Assembly: GCF_022539665.2 (NCBI RefSeq)
Contig: NC_081340.1
Coordinates: forward strand, 7,563,357 to 7,627,356
Length of the DNA: 64,000 nt
Direction of reading: 5' to 3'
Source: Daphnia carinata
Taxonomy: Eukaryota; Arthropoda; Branchiopoda; Diplostraca; Daphniidae
Below, piece after piece: positions 1-9,805 of the stretch (positions within the stretch are counted from its first letter, which is position 1; every line of letters begins with the position of its first letter). Under the pieces are notes generated by a model. That model saw only the letters and a list, made by a program, of their open reading frames with translations. It ran no database searches and was not told the origin of the DNA. A program made the position numbers and the translations under genes.

Positions 1-215
1 AAAATGAGTTTGGCTGCCATAATTTGTGATAATGCTGACAATATAGTGAAAGTGCAACCACTGGTTTTCCGCCATCCTTCTCCCACGTAATGGCTTAACC
101 TGCATCGATGTAGATAAATTTATATAATCTATTATTTTTATTGTTTAGGAATCCTCGCGTTAATTGCAAATCACCAATAATTCCACGCATGAATCTTGCC
201 GCCTGGACCGGATAG
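1..215 (+). CDS. Animal haem peroxidase, 3' end only (window-truncated)
   Basis: These are the last two exons (1-86 and 149-215) of a peroxidase gene that starts left of the window. The frame reads KMSLAAIICDNADNIVKV and then, after a GT-AG intron, ends NLAAWTG-stop. The residues and the exon junction (split codon after HPSP) match the last two exons of the complete peroxidase at 2290-5397, so the two are tandem paralogues in the same orientation. Animal haem peroxidases use hydrogen peroxide to oxidise phenolic or tyrosine substrates. The catalytic core of this copy lies outside the window, so its activity cannot be judged. Confidence 0.88.
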
Positions 216-2289
216 CGGGTTTTGTTGAACGCTTTGGACCTTGTACAAATCAGAGCTCTTATTAAATTGTACAGATTATTAGAGCTGGCGGAAAACTAGA
301 TCATTATCAAATTGCTCCAAATTGTTTTCAAGGTCAGAATAAAGTAGATGACCATATCGACTGCAAGTTTATGTATATGTTGGTAATCATGGTATTCTTG
401 CCAAAGTCACACTTGTCGCATCTTTAATCATGTAATTGGCGATAAATCATACGTAGTTGTAATTCAAAATGGAACATGGCTTTTTCAATAGACATGAAAC
501 GAAATTGTTTAGAAAAAAATTGACAAATTGTCAACGTTGTTATTGGGGTAAATACAATACCATCAAGTGACATGGCGATCTGTTACACATTGTGTAAAAT
601 TGCAAGTTCAGGAGAGCACGTTCTGTAGCGAAAAGCGTCATAATGATTTTTGAATTTTTTATTCGTGAAAGTTTCCTCGTTCGATACATATTGTATATCA
701 TGGCACCTACGCAAACGCAGTTTTCTAGGTTTGCACTTAAATAGCCATTAGATGTTAATGCCAAACAATTATTGTTAAGTTTAATTGAAATCCAGTTATT
801 GCTGACTGAAGCAAGAATGAAACTTAAGTGTGAAAAGCATGCAAACAATAACATTGCATGCTTTACCACTTGCAAAAGACCTGGTTAGTTGTTACACCGG
901 AAATCAGTCTGGATTTGGCAAATGGTTCCAGATGATTCCTTGACTCTTAAACAATGGGAGCAGCAAGTTACCATTATTTAGAAGTAAAGTATTTTCATTC
1001 AGTTTGGTTTACAATTCCGTAACTTACTTTTTTCATTGTGTAATGTAGAAATGTGGCGAAATAGGAATCTAGGTGGTTCACTAGGGTCTCCTGGAATGGC
1101 ATAAATATACTTGCAAGTAAGTTTAATTTCTAAATTACTTTGGGTTAAGCCTAGAACACTATGCTTTTGTATTTGTAATAGCTTATGCCAACTTGTCTAA
1201 ACATTCAGATTTAATCCCACAAGATTTTTGTTTTCTTCTCACATGAAAATGAGCAGTAACAATGCATCCATATCCACAGTTTATTTGAAGAAAAGCCTAC
1301 AATTAGATTGTAGTGGTTTAATAGGAATTGGACCGGCAATTGCTTATTCAGTACTGTACAGCTATATTCTTGTGAACCACATGTTCTTTTGGTTTGTGGT
1401 TACCTAATTACAATGGAGAAGTGGTGGTTCACTGATACATAGCACTCGTATTTTCTCATAAATTCTTGATGATCGGCTACCACCAGCAAAATAACCTATA
1501 TTTCACTCTATCCTTCTTTCACTCTCACGAATGGAATGGATCCCTGTTAAAACTTTTCGAATTTTGTGATTTGCGATTCAAAAGTAATTTTTTTTTATAG
1601 GTTCCATAAATATCTATTGAATCGAACCCATGTGAATGGCGTTGCGATTTCTCGAATGTTTTGCATCAAATTATTTACGGATAATGGCACCGTAAAGTGC
1701 TACTCAATTCAAGCTTGTCCAATGGGGGACTAAGTGAAGAAATCACTTTCACGTATTCTAACAAGCAATGACACGTTACAGGAGCCTTGAAAAGCGGTAT
1801 TGGTATGTCCTACTTAATGTAAACTTTATTATTTTCCTTTTTAACCACAAGTTTTAGTGGATAGCTGAACCGCGTTCAATCGTGGCATGCATTATCCTGT
1901 TCTATTTGCAAAACGCATACTTTTTTTTTCTTGTCCACTCGAATTTCTAGGGATTGTTCGATGGACCTCAAAAGTCGACAAGTCACACCCTCTCTAAAAT
2001 GCAACTTGAAATAGATTCGCCCGGAGCCTGAATAGCTTACATTTTCCTATGATTGACGGGAATCGAAAACCCATTTAGATATTTCTCAACTTCTCACCAC
2101 TTTCTTTTCATTGACTTCATAAAGTAATGACCAGGATTTGTTATAAAAATAGAATCAGTCCATTGGATTCATATCATATTCAGTTGTTCTGTCCGGCAGT
2201 ACGGGTCTAAGAATTCTATTTTATTTTTTAGAAGAAATATTTGTTTAAGAACTGTAAATCTTCAGTAAACACAAGAAAACAACTACAGA
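216..2289. other. Intergenic, no gene recognised
   Basis: This AT-rich stretch separates the two tandem peroxidases. I see no reading frame with recognisable family features and no clear repeat. It presumably holds the upstream gene's polyadenylation region and the promoter of the gene at 2290. A TATA-like run (ttataaaaatag, about 2140-2151) lies roughly 140 bp before the start codon; its use as a promoter is inference. Confidence 0.5.
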
Positions 2290-2810
2290 ATGCGGTGGCT
2301 TCTTCTGATATTACCTACCATTGTCTGGGCCGTTCATCGTGTACCTCATTCAGTTAGTATTGTGCCAAAAAGTGTTTGTGGAAATCAGTTTGTCTGTAAA
2401 CCAACAAGTCAGTGCTCAGTTTGGTACGCTGAATTTTCTCCATTGCCATCAAAACCTTGCTATGACCCTCGAGGTTCCATGGGGATCTGTTGCCCGGACA
2501 TCCTTCATGTAAAATGTAAGCCTATTCAAGTAATTTAAATTTGTCTCATCAGTTTTCTTCTGTTATCTCATTTATTAATTTTTTTTATCAATTATTGTTT
2601 TTATTGCTCTAATGGTCTTCAATAGCAAGAGCAGTGAAATTTTCGGCAGCCCAAAAGATACGCTTACCTTCACCCGTTCAACATCTCCCGTCGAAACTTT
2701 TGGAACAAACTTCTCGTGGAGCTCGTGCGGATTTAACGAACATAAAAATTGTAAGAAAATCCATATTAATTAATTTTCTAATCGCATAAATTAAATAATC
2801 AACACATACG

Positions 2811-2844
<34 letters not shown>

Positions 2845-5397
2845 ATAAAGATCGAGGAAAATCTAAACCGTAATCAGCTTACTATGAATGAAAACTCAAT
2901 GGCCTGGACCCATTCACTTAATATGGCCCCATTAGAAATTTCTAGCATTCAGGGAGACAAAGCACTTTTGGTGGTAAATGCTGCCCGTCGTTTACAAGAC
3001 AAGTAATCTTCCTTGGATGACGAAGCAAGCTATGTTTGATATCGTTCATTGAATTTTTCGTTTAAGGTTGGCGCTTTCACCGGAACAAGCTGGACTTGGA
3101 CTGCAAACAATTGATACACGGTGGAGTTTGCTACAAGATACTTGCCCTTTGCCGCCTACTTGTTTAGTGGGAAAATACCGATCTTTCGATGGAACGTGCA
3201 ACAATTTGCGGCAACCTTCGTGGGGCAGTGCTCTGACACCACTGGAACGTTTGGCTCCTCCGGAATACGATGACGGTAATGTAAATATATATTGGATTAC
3301 GTTTCACTTAAGATGAGCAATCTGATAATTCATTTGATTTCGTTTTCATTGTAATTAGGTATATGGCACCCCAGAATCAGAAATTCGGGCAAAGAGCTTC
3401 CAAATGTTCGTGTAATAAGGAGTGTACTCGTGACAGACAAAAACCACCCAGTTGTGGACATGACCCATATGTTGATGCAGTGGGGTCAATTCGTGGATCA
3501 TGACATGATTCATGTTCCCTCCTTCCGCGCAGGTAAAGTTCTATGAAGCTAAATTCCATTCAGGCTTAGGAGAGCATTAACTCTTACTTTCGTATCGTTT
3601 AGCCAACCAATCGAACATTGAATGCTGCACTAAAGAAGGTGGAGTCCTACCACCAGAAATGCGCCATCCTCATTGTTTCCCTATAGACATACCAGTCAAA
3701 GACCCTTTCTATGGTCCTAGAGGCGTACGTTGTTTGAACTTCGTACGTTCAATGATTGCACCTCGGATTGAATGCCGAATGGGTTATGCAGAACAAATGA
3801 ACGAGGTTAACCATTTTATTGATGCATCGCATATTTACGGACCAACACCTGCCATCGCTTCCAGTTTGCGTCAGTTTGCTAGAGGACTTTTGAAAGTTTC
3901 GATCATCGAAGGACGACCATACTTACCAGAAGATCCCCTGGATAAAAGCTGCGTGGGTCGGACTCCTGGATTGGGTTGCTTTTTATCAGGTATATCTCAT
4001 GTACATGTTTAATCAGTTTTTTGTTTTTAGATATTGGGACGTTTTTCTCCCTTGCGTTTTCACAGGTGACACGCGCACAAATCAAATTATGACGCTCACC
4101 AGTCTACATATTATCTTCCTGCGTCAACACAATACCCTAGCCACTAAGCTGGGGTCTATTAATCCGCATTGGAGTGATGAAGTTCTTTATCAGGAGACTC
4201 GACGAATTATTGGTGCTTTGATGCAACACATCACTTATAATGAGTTTCTTCCTTCTATACTCGGCCGTCACACAATGGAAATCTACGGTTTGACTCCCCA
4301 AACCGTTGGTTTTTCATCAAGCTACGACGAAAAAGTTAATCCATCTATTACTAATGAATTTGCCGCTGCTGCCTTCCGCATGGGTCACTCCCTCATTCAG
4401 GGAGCTATGAAGTATGCTACGTAGATATACAAGTTTTTAAGCTCGCCGTCTAATCTTAAACGTTTTGCCGTGATTTTAGTCTTGTGGAGGAAGACGGTAA
4501 AGTCCGTGTGGAGTTAATGCGTAATTGGTTCAACAATCCCCACCTGCTACGCCGAGCTGGCAAGATGGATGCCGTTTTACGTGGTATGATTGATCAGTGG
4601 CCCCAAGAAATGGACGAGTGGGTATCAGAAGATGTCACAAACCACCTCTTCCAAAGGTATTCTAGGCTTTATGATAAAACCCGTTATCTAATACTATTTA
4701 CGTTTTATTCGTAATGGTAGACCCAAAACGGATTTTGGATTAGACCTGGTATCTCTAAATGTATGGCGTGGTCGTGATCATGGATTACCTGGCTATAACA
4801 CTTACCGCCAAATATGTGGTTTGCCGCGCATGACAAGTTTCAAACAGCTTTTAACAATCATGGATCGTTCAGTAGTGGACCGTTTGGCTGCCGTATATCG
4901 CTCAGTCGACGACATCGATCTTTACATTGGTGGTCTCGTTGAACACCACTTGCCTGGCTCAATGCTCGGCCCCGTCTTTTCGTGTATCATTGCTGAACAG
5001 TTTGCCCGTTTGAAAGAGGGTGATCGTTTTTTTTACGAGCACGGTGGATACCTCAGTTCATTTACACCAGGTGAGAAGCAGTATGTTTTATGCCGTTCAT
5101 TCCTTGCAAATAACCCTTAATGTTTTCGTGTATGTAATGTTGCAGCGCAACTACAAGAAATTCGACGAATGAGTTTAGCTGCTATTATCTGTGACAATGC
5201 CGATCACATAGTGAAAATGCAACCATTAGTTTTCCGTCATCCATCTCCAATGTAAATATGGTTTGACTTAACATTCTTTGCGATACCTCTGTTTTTTCAC
5301 GATATTTGTTTGTTGTAGGAATCCGCGCGTTAACTGTAATTCGGCGCATATTCCTCGTCTGAATCTTGCCGCCTGGAAACAATTAACTCCTTATTAA
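2290..5397 (+). CDS. Secreted CLIP-like/animal haem peroxidase (peroxinectin/chorion peroxidase type)
   Basis: The spliced product is 776 aa from eleven exons: 2290-2515, 2626-2750, 2851-3002, 3067-3275, 3359-3532, 3603-3989, 4066-4411, 4480-4656, 4721-5070, 5146-5251 and 5319-5397. All junctions are GT-AG and the frame closes. A hydrophobic signal peptide (MRWLLLILPTIVWAV) is followed by six cysteines in a CLIP-like C-x5-C-x5-C-x14-C-x9-CC pattern. The peroxidase domain carries the distal haem motif QWGQFVDHD, the calcium-loop-like FIDASHIYG, the proximal histidine in FRMGHSLIQG, and WRGRDHGLPGYN. These support an active secreted peroxidase. Likely roles in this family are adhesion and immunity, melanisation, or protein cross-linking; the substrate is unknown. 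The start is the first ATG, directly before the signal peptide. A paralogue with the same architecture is at 46698. Confidence 0.92.
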
Positions 5398-5856
5398 ATA
5401 TTTCAGTTATATACATAGTAAATCCATATTGTATTTATTCCGAGATTCATGGAAATTAAAAAACAGAGGTTATATGCTGTTTTTATATACTTTAGATGTG
5501 TGGATAGACCGTCGGTTGGTGGTTTCCAAGAACGTGGGTTCCAACTTCACCTGATTCAATTGCAATAAGCGATTCACATCGTAGGATTTATTTTCTCCGT
5601 CTAATTTACGCACTGAAATGTTAATGCATTTTCGACTAAAATTCAATATTTTTAAAAGTGTGAAAAGGTTATTCACAAGTGAGGATGAAATATAGCCTGT
5701 ATATATTTACGCAACGTGTCGTTATGTGTGATCATCGCATTTTGACAATGTAGTTCTCTGATGAATCCAGAAAATCGACCATCCCACTCAGTTTGGGAAG
5801 GAATCAACAGCCCTATATTTACTTATGTGTGGCAGCACAGAAGTTTCTTGCCAATA

Positions 5857-6116
5857 TCATATATTTGCTAGTTTCAGTTTTGAGTCACAAATGTAATTTA
5901 CCACATACCGCTTCCAATGTTTGCCTTCAGTAAAAAATGATTCATAAAAATCAATTGTTAGCATTTCTGGCTCATATTTTTGAAGTAAATAAACCCATCT
6001 TTCAACAGTGTAGCCAACAGTAGTCTCAAAACTCTGTACTTGATGGACAAAATAGGATGGTTCTCAAGTTCGTCCAACTTGGCAAGGGTTTCTTCATCAA
6101 CCGTAACAACTCTCGC
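5857..6116 (-). pseudogene. Gamma-glutamylcyclotransferase-like (AIG2/GGACT family) fragment
   Basis: On the minus strand two overlapping frames carry successive pieces of one protein. The first, about 6116 to 6025, reads RVVTVDEETLAKLDELENHP. The second, 6038 to 5857, reads TVERWVYLLQKYEPEML and then FYESFFTEGKHWKRYV. The order and wording resemble the C-terminal half of AIG2-like gamma-glutamylaminecyclotransferases, with a hydrophobic VY-x-LQKY strand followed by an H/G-rich segment. The N-terminal YGTL substrate-loop motif is not visible, and joining the pieces needs a frame change or an unseen short intron. It is therefore probably a relic, although an exon pair of a poorly resolved gene is possible. 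The 5470-5676 minus-strand open frame downstream is not recognisable. Confidence 0.45.
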
Positions 6117-6412
6117 TTAATTATCTGCACAAAACAAAGGGTAATCTTTAGACAGTTTTTATTTTAAAATATGTTAGTTTGATAATACATAGCCAGATCC
6201 TATGGCAATCCGTTTTACATGAAAAAAAAAAAAAAAAATGGCGGAAAAAAAAAAAAAAATCACACTTTTTTCTCTTTTTTCCACCCGTAGCCATCTACCC
6301 GTCGGTTTCGTTATTACAAGTATGTATGCAATTTCAGTTAATTGTATGCCATTTGCATTTAATTGAGCAGCGTGGCTGGAGAAAACTGCGTGGCTGGAGG
6401 AGCAATTGAAAA

Positions 6413-7456
6413 ATGGATAAGATAATAAAACAAAAAAGTGGTAAGTATAAACATTATTATATTGGTTTTCAATTATTAATTATTGTTTATTAGATCAAAT
6501 AATGAAGCTGCAGGCCCAGTTATTGGAACAACACAAAATATTAGATAACAACGAAGCTAAGGATGGTAGGCCTAATACGTAATGATTCTATTTATTTGCT
6601 TTTATTCATTCGTGTTTTGTAGCTCAAATTTTTGAGTCTACAAGCTCAGCTAGGGGAAAAGAACAAATTGGAACAAAACAGTTTCCAAACAGTGAAGGAG
6701 GTTTTTCAAAACTCATCCCTAACTGAACGTGAGGATGAGTTGGCATGTAAGTAAGTAAAAACATTATTATGTTGGTTTTCAATTATTAATTATTGTTTAT
6801 TAGATCAAATTATGAAGCTGCAGGCCCAATTATTGGAACAACACGAAATATTAGATAACAGCAAAGCTAAGGATGGTAAGGCCTAATATGTAATGATTCT
6901 ATTTATTTGCTTTTATTCATTTGTGTTTTGAAGCTCAAATTTTGAGTCTACCAGCACAGCTAGGGGAAAAGAATAAATTGGAACGGAACAGTTTCCAAAC
7001 AGTGAAGGAGGTTTTTCAAAACTCTTCCCTAAGTGAACGTGAGGATGAGTTGGCGTTAGGCGAACACAGTCAGGTACCTAAACTTTTCAAATAAGAATTC
7101 AAAATAAGTATAGAATTTTAAAAAACAATTATTTATTGTTAAGTTATTTAATCCATCACCTGACAGTGTGTTAAATTTAAATTCTGTTAGTACTGTACTA
7201 AAAGAATTGTTAGTAATAAGTCCATGCAGCGAAGGAACTGAACAATTGTGGGACCGTATTTGGGCCGAAAATGTGTGTGGTACGGAAACCCAGAAATGGC
7301 ATGAGTTCAACATAAAACATGGATTAGGTACTTTTCGGTTTTTTGTCTATTGAAAAAGTATTTTTAATGCTGTTATTTTGCATTCACAGAATTTTAGCAG
7401 GGGATCAAGTCAAGTCTGGAAGTGTAACAGGATGGAAGAGTGAGCCTACAGTTTAA
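6413..7456 (+). CDS. Candidate small coiled-coil protein with duplicated exon pair (unidentified)
   Basis: This is a plausible gene from ATG 6413. It has exon 6413-6440, an alternative second exon (6494-6565 or its copy 6804-6875), then 6934-7073, 7144-7327 and 7398-7456, ending in TAA. One version of each duplicated exon gives 160 codons with the phase kept. The N-terminal part is Q/L/E-rich and heptad-like (IMKLQAQLLEQHKIL; FQTVKEVFQNSSL), so a coiled coil is likely. The C-terminal part (KELLVISPCSEGTEQLWD; ETQKWHEFNIKHG) matches no family I recognise. The exon at 6623 is a copy of that at 6934 but carries one extra T and so runs to a stop. Whether the locus is transcribed is unknown. Confidence 0.4.
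6441..7054 (+). repeat. Tandem duplication of about 305 bp (two copies)
   Basis: Copy 1 (about 6441-6744) and copy 2 (about 6749-7054) are nearly identical by eye over two introns and two exons. Shared anchors are acattattat, ggttttcaattattaatt, aagctgcaggccca and gtgaaggaggtttttc. The differences are scattered substitutions plus a one-base T length difference in the second exon (attttt versus atttt). The repeat is direct and splice signals are conserved in both copies, so it is a recent exon-pair duplication within one transcription unit. Confidence 0.85.
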
Positions 7457-7565
7457 AAAACACTGAGAGTGCATTACCATTAAGGTATGAGGTAAAGTAA
7501 TAGTGTATGCAAATTGTCTAATGAGAAGTACCATGAATGAATCCTGATAACAGCAATCCTTTATA

Positions 7566-8111
7566 GTTCTGTCACAGCTAGAAGCCTCAAATAATTCTGC
7601 CTCTCTTGCTAAAGAACAACTTGTCCTTTACATTCAGAGTGTTGGTGAAGCTGGGTACTGAAATGGCCCTAAAGATGTTTCACCTCAATGGCATTGCAGT
7701 GATGAACATCATACATGAACTCCTTAGGTATGAAAGGAATTTTCTTGAAAATTTTTTGAATTGATGACAAAGCATTTCTCTTCTTTTTTGCAAACCATGT
7801 GTAACCTACAAAAAAAAAATTTATCGAATAGGAAAGGATTTTCAGCATACTGGGAACACAACTATCAACAATGCAACATTCTATGTGTGCTATTTTATCA
7901 TTCAAGAGCCTTATACAATGATTTTCATCTGCAATTTGTATGGCCTTTCCCAAGCTTCTGCCAGAAGTTGAATCTATGAATCATGTAAGTCACATGAGCA
8001 ACAATTGCTATGCTTAATGGTGTTGTTTTTCTTTTCTCAATATAGGTTAATAGTAACATTGGATCTGAACACATTCTTGGTTGGGGCAAGACACTGAATA
8101 AATTACAATGA
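7566..8111 (+). CDS. Possible further exons of an unidentified plus-strand gene
   Basis: Three coding-like pieces follow the coiled-coil candidate. One near 7566-7660 reads VLSQLEASNNSASLAKEQ and continues toward LVLYIQSVGEAG. Another reads EMALKMFHLNGIAVMN and ends at a GT donor near 7729. A piece ending at a donor near 7982 (AICMAFPKLLPEVESMNH) joins in phase to 8046-8111 (VNSNIGSEHILGWGKTL, then stop). Splice sites are consistent but the first two pieces are in different frames and I cannot close a complete model. They may be 3' exons of the gene at 6413 or relics. Family unknown. Confidence 0.28.
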
Positions 8112-8204
8112 TTGGATGGTTAACATGACATTTCTATATTTCATTCGGATTCACGAGACGGTATTTTATATTTAAAAAATTGAAGTGCATATCTGGGCTC
8201 CCTT

Positions 8205-8530
8205 CCTTTCCGAAGCCCCGTTTCCCCTTGACTCGTAATAAGCCCGTAGGGGGTCATGCCCCTACTGTACGGTATATATAAAAACAACATATACCGAGGT
8301 TTGGAGGGCTCTGGCCGGAAAGGGGACGTGGGGTGCCGCTTCGTCCGATGATGTGTTCACGGAGGGTGACGTGGCTGCCCACAAATCCGAACTAAAGGTT
8401 AATCGCTCCTGTAAAAATGTTCCAAATCTTCAGCTCTTCTTCCGGCTTCTCTTAGCCAATCACCGGGTAATCTCCCCGGTGGGTCAACAAGGCAGTGTCT
8501 CCCCCTGCCTGGGTTGACGGCAACTTTTGA
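8205..8530. other. GC-rich cluster of strong hairpins (structured RNA or foldback DNA candidate)
   Basis: In AT-rich surroundings this stretch packs at least five short inverted repeats. GTAGGGG at 8246-8252 pairs with CCCCTAC at 8259-8265 (7 bp, 6-nt loop). CGGTATAT at 8270-8277 pairs with ATATACCG at 8289-8296. GTGG at 8371-8374 pairs with CCAC at 8379-8382. CACCGG at 8461-8466 pairs with CCGGTG at 8476-8481. GTCAAC at 8483-8488 pairs with GTTGAC at 8513-8518, enclosing a second stem AGGCAG/CTGCCT. There is no long reading frame and I recognise no Rfam-type family. It could be a structured noncoding RNA, part of a retroelement untranslated region, or a foldback element. Confidence 0.5.
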
Positions 8531-8760
8531 AAAGGTGATTGTGCCTTTTTAAAGTTGCAAAAATAATTGTAATGTGCAGAGAATTGTCAATAAAATTTTT
8601 TTTATAAAATATTTTTGCAAAATTTGTTTCTTTCATTGTCTGTTTTTGCTGTGTTCACACATGACGTTTATCAACTATTTATTTTATTTAGCATGCTTAA
8701 TTTATCTTTATTGTTTTATTTTGCTTTACTTTCATGTTTATAATTTAGACTTTCATTAGC

Positions 8761-8830
8761 TGACATGGGGATCGAACCCTAGTATTCCAGCGTGACAACC
8801 ACACGCTTTACTATTATTCCAACCATGAAC
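8761..8830 (-). repeat. tRNA-like sequence, SINE-type, minus strand
   Basis: Read on the minus strand, the segment has an internal B-box (GGTTCGATCCC) and a perfect 5-bp anticodon-type stem GCGTG/CACGC around a 7-nt loop. A D-arm-like TGGTTGGAATAATAG precedes it. The acceptor ends do not pair well and the loop lacks the usual T before the anticodon, so it is a tRNA-derived element rather than a functional tRNA gene. It shares the GGTTCGATCCCCAT tail with the element at 8918 and lies in opposite orientation. Confidence 0.5.
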
Positions 8831-8917
8831 ATATGTATAACTAATGTGGATTCAATAATAAGCTAATGTGAATTTCATATCTATATAGGTAACACAATCC
8901 TAAACAATATCATCAAG

Positions 8918-8988
8918 ATCACATGGCATAACGGTAGCATTCTGGCCTGCGACGTAAGAAGTTTGTGGTTCGATCCCCATATCAGTTA
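8918..8988 (+). repeat. tRNA-like sequence, SINE-type, plus strand
   Basis: An A-box-like TGGCATAACGG at about 8926 and a B-box GGTTCGATCCC at about 8968 are spaced as in a tRNA gene. The anticodon arm and acceptor stem are poorly paired. The sequence after the B-box (CCATATCAGTTAATGTATAA) resembles the flank of the inverted element at 8761-8830, which supports a shared tRNA-derived repeat family. A/T-rich sequence follows, as in a SINE tail. No target duplication was identified. Confidence 0.5.
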
Positions 8989-9133
8989 ATGTATAACTAA
9001 ATAATAAATACAAAAGTAAATAGTGTAAACTCATTTTTATTGTCCCTCCTTCCACCCACATATCCACCACTATTACATACATTTCAAAACACAAATACAA
9101 CATACAATACGTACACAAATACACTTAAAACTA

Positions 9134-9444
9134 ACCCGTTGGCTGCCACGCCACCTATCTACAATAGCTACTGTCGCTATCAAAGGGATAGCGACCAAGG
9201 GGGCCGGGTGGGCCGGGTTGAGAGGGCGATGAGACCTTTACGGAAATGCACATCTCAGGTCTACATCGCCGTCTCGATCAAGGGATTCCCTGTGGTGCAT
9301 TGCCTTTGGGGCCATTCGGCCAATCTTGGGCAGTGGCGCTGCTCCACCCCATGGCAGATAGGCCATGGAGCAGAACAGCGCGGCCCGTCCCTGTCAAGCT
9401 ACAAAAAAAAGGGGATCAAAGTGGGTGGGTGGCAGCCAACGGGT
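9134..9444. mobile_element. 311-bp non-autonomous TIR element (MITE-like) with TA target duplication
   Basis: ACCCGTTGGCTGCCAC at 9134-9149 is repeated as its exact reverse complement at 9429-9444, a 16-bp perfect terminal inverted repeat that extends further with a one-base gap (CCACC). TA flanks both ends (9132-9133 and 9445-9446), as expected for a TA target-site duplication. The interior is GC-rich and itself folds: GTCGCTATC (9172-9180) pairs with GATAGCGAC just downstream, and AGACCT/AGGTCT pair around 9230-9260. No transposase is encoded. The superfamily is undetermined; the TA duplication would fit Tc1/mariner-like elements. Confidence 0.72.
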
Positions 9445-9504
9445 TAATTTGCAAGACATAATACAACATAAAACAAAACACAACCATACCACGAAGACAA
9501 GGCG

Positions 9505-9715
9505 ACCACGAGGTGACGAAGGGGCGATAGGGGAGGCGAAGACGGCGTGGCCACGAGGCGAAGACGGGGCGATGGGCGAGGCGGAGACGGGACGACGGGC
9601 GAAGCGAAGACGGGACGACGGGCGATGCGAAGACGGGACGACGGGCGAAGCGAAGACGGGACGACGGGCGAAGCGAAGACGGGATGACGGGCGAGGTGAC
9701 GACGGGCGTGGCGAA
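9505..9715. repeat. GC-rich minisatellite, 23-bp unit
   Basis: Four clean tandem units of gacgacgggcgaagcgaaga-cgg start at 9591, 9614, 9637 and 9660. Diverged units extend to about 9505 on the left and 9715 on the right. Because 23 is not a multiple of 3, the repeat reads in all frames successively. Long open frames on both strands here are products of the repeat, not genes. Base composition differs sharply from the AT-rich flanks. Confidence 0.85.
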
Positions 9716-9805
9716 GACGAAGAAGGCTTTGTTCTAAATCGTAAAAGTAAAGAAAAAGAACTAATTAGTGGGAAATATAAGATTGTTGTTGTAATCAAAC
9801 GTTGA

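Noticed and set aside
8205-8530. CRISPR array or bacterial rho-independent terminators
   Set aside because: The hairpins differ from one another, there are no repeated units with spacers, and the context is eukaryotic.
8918-8988. Functional tRNA gene
   Set aside because: A- and B-boxes are present but the acceptor and anticodon stems do not pair; it is better explained as a tRNA-derived repeat.
9394-9805. Long overlapping open frames on both strands (Arg-rich and Pro/Ser-rich)
   Set aside because: They are translations of the 23-bp GC-rich minisatellite and have no family features.
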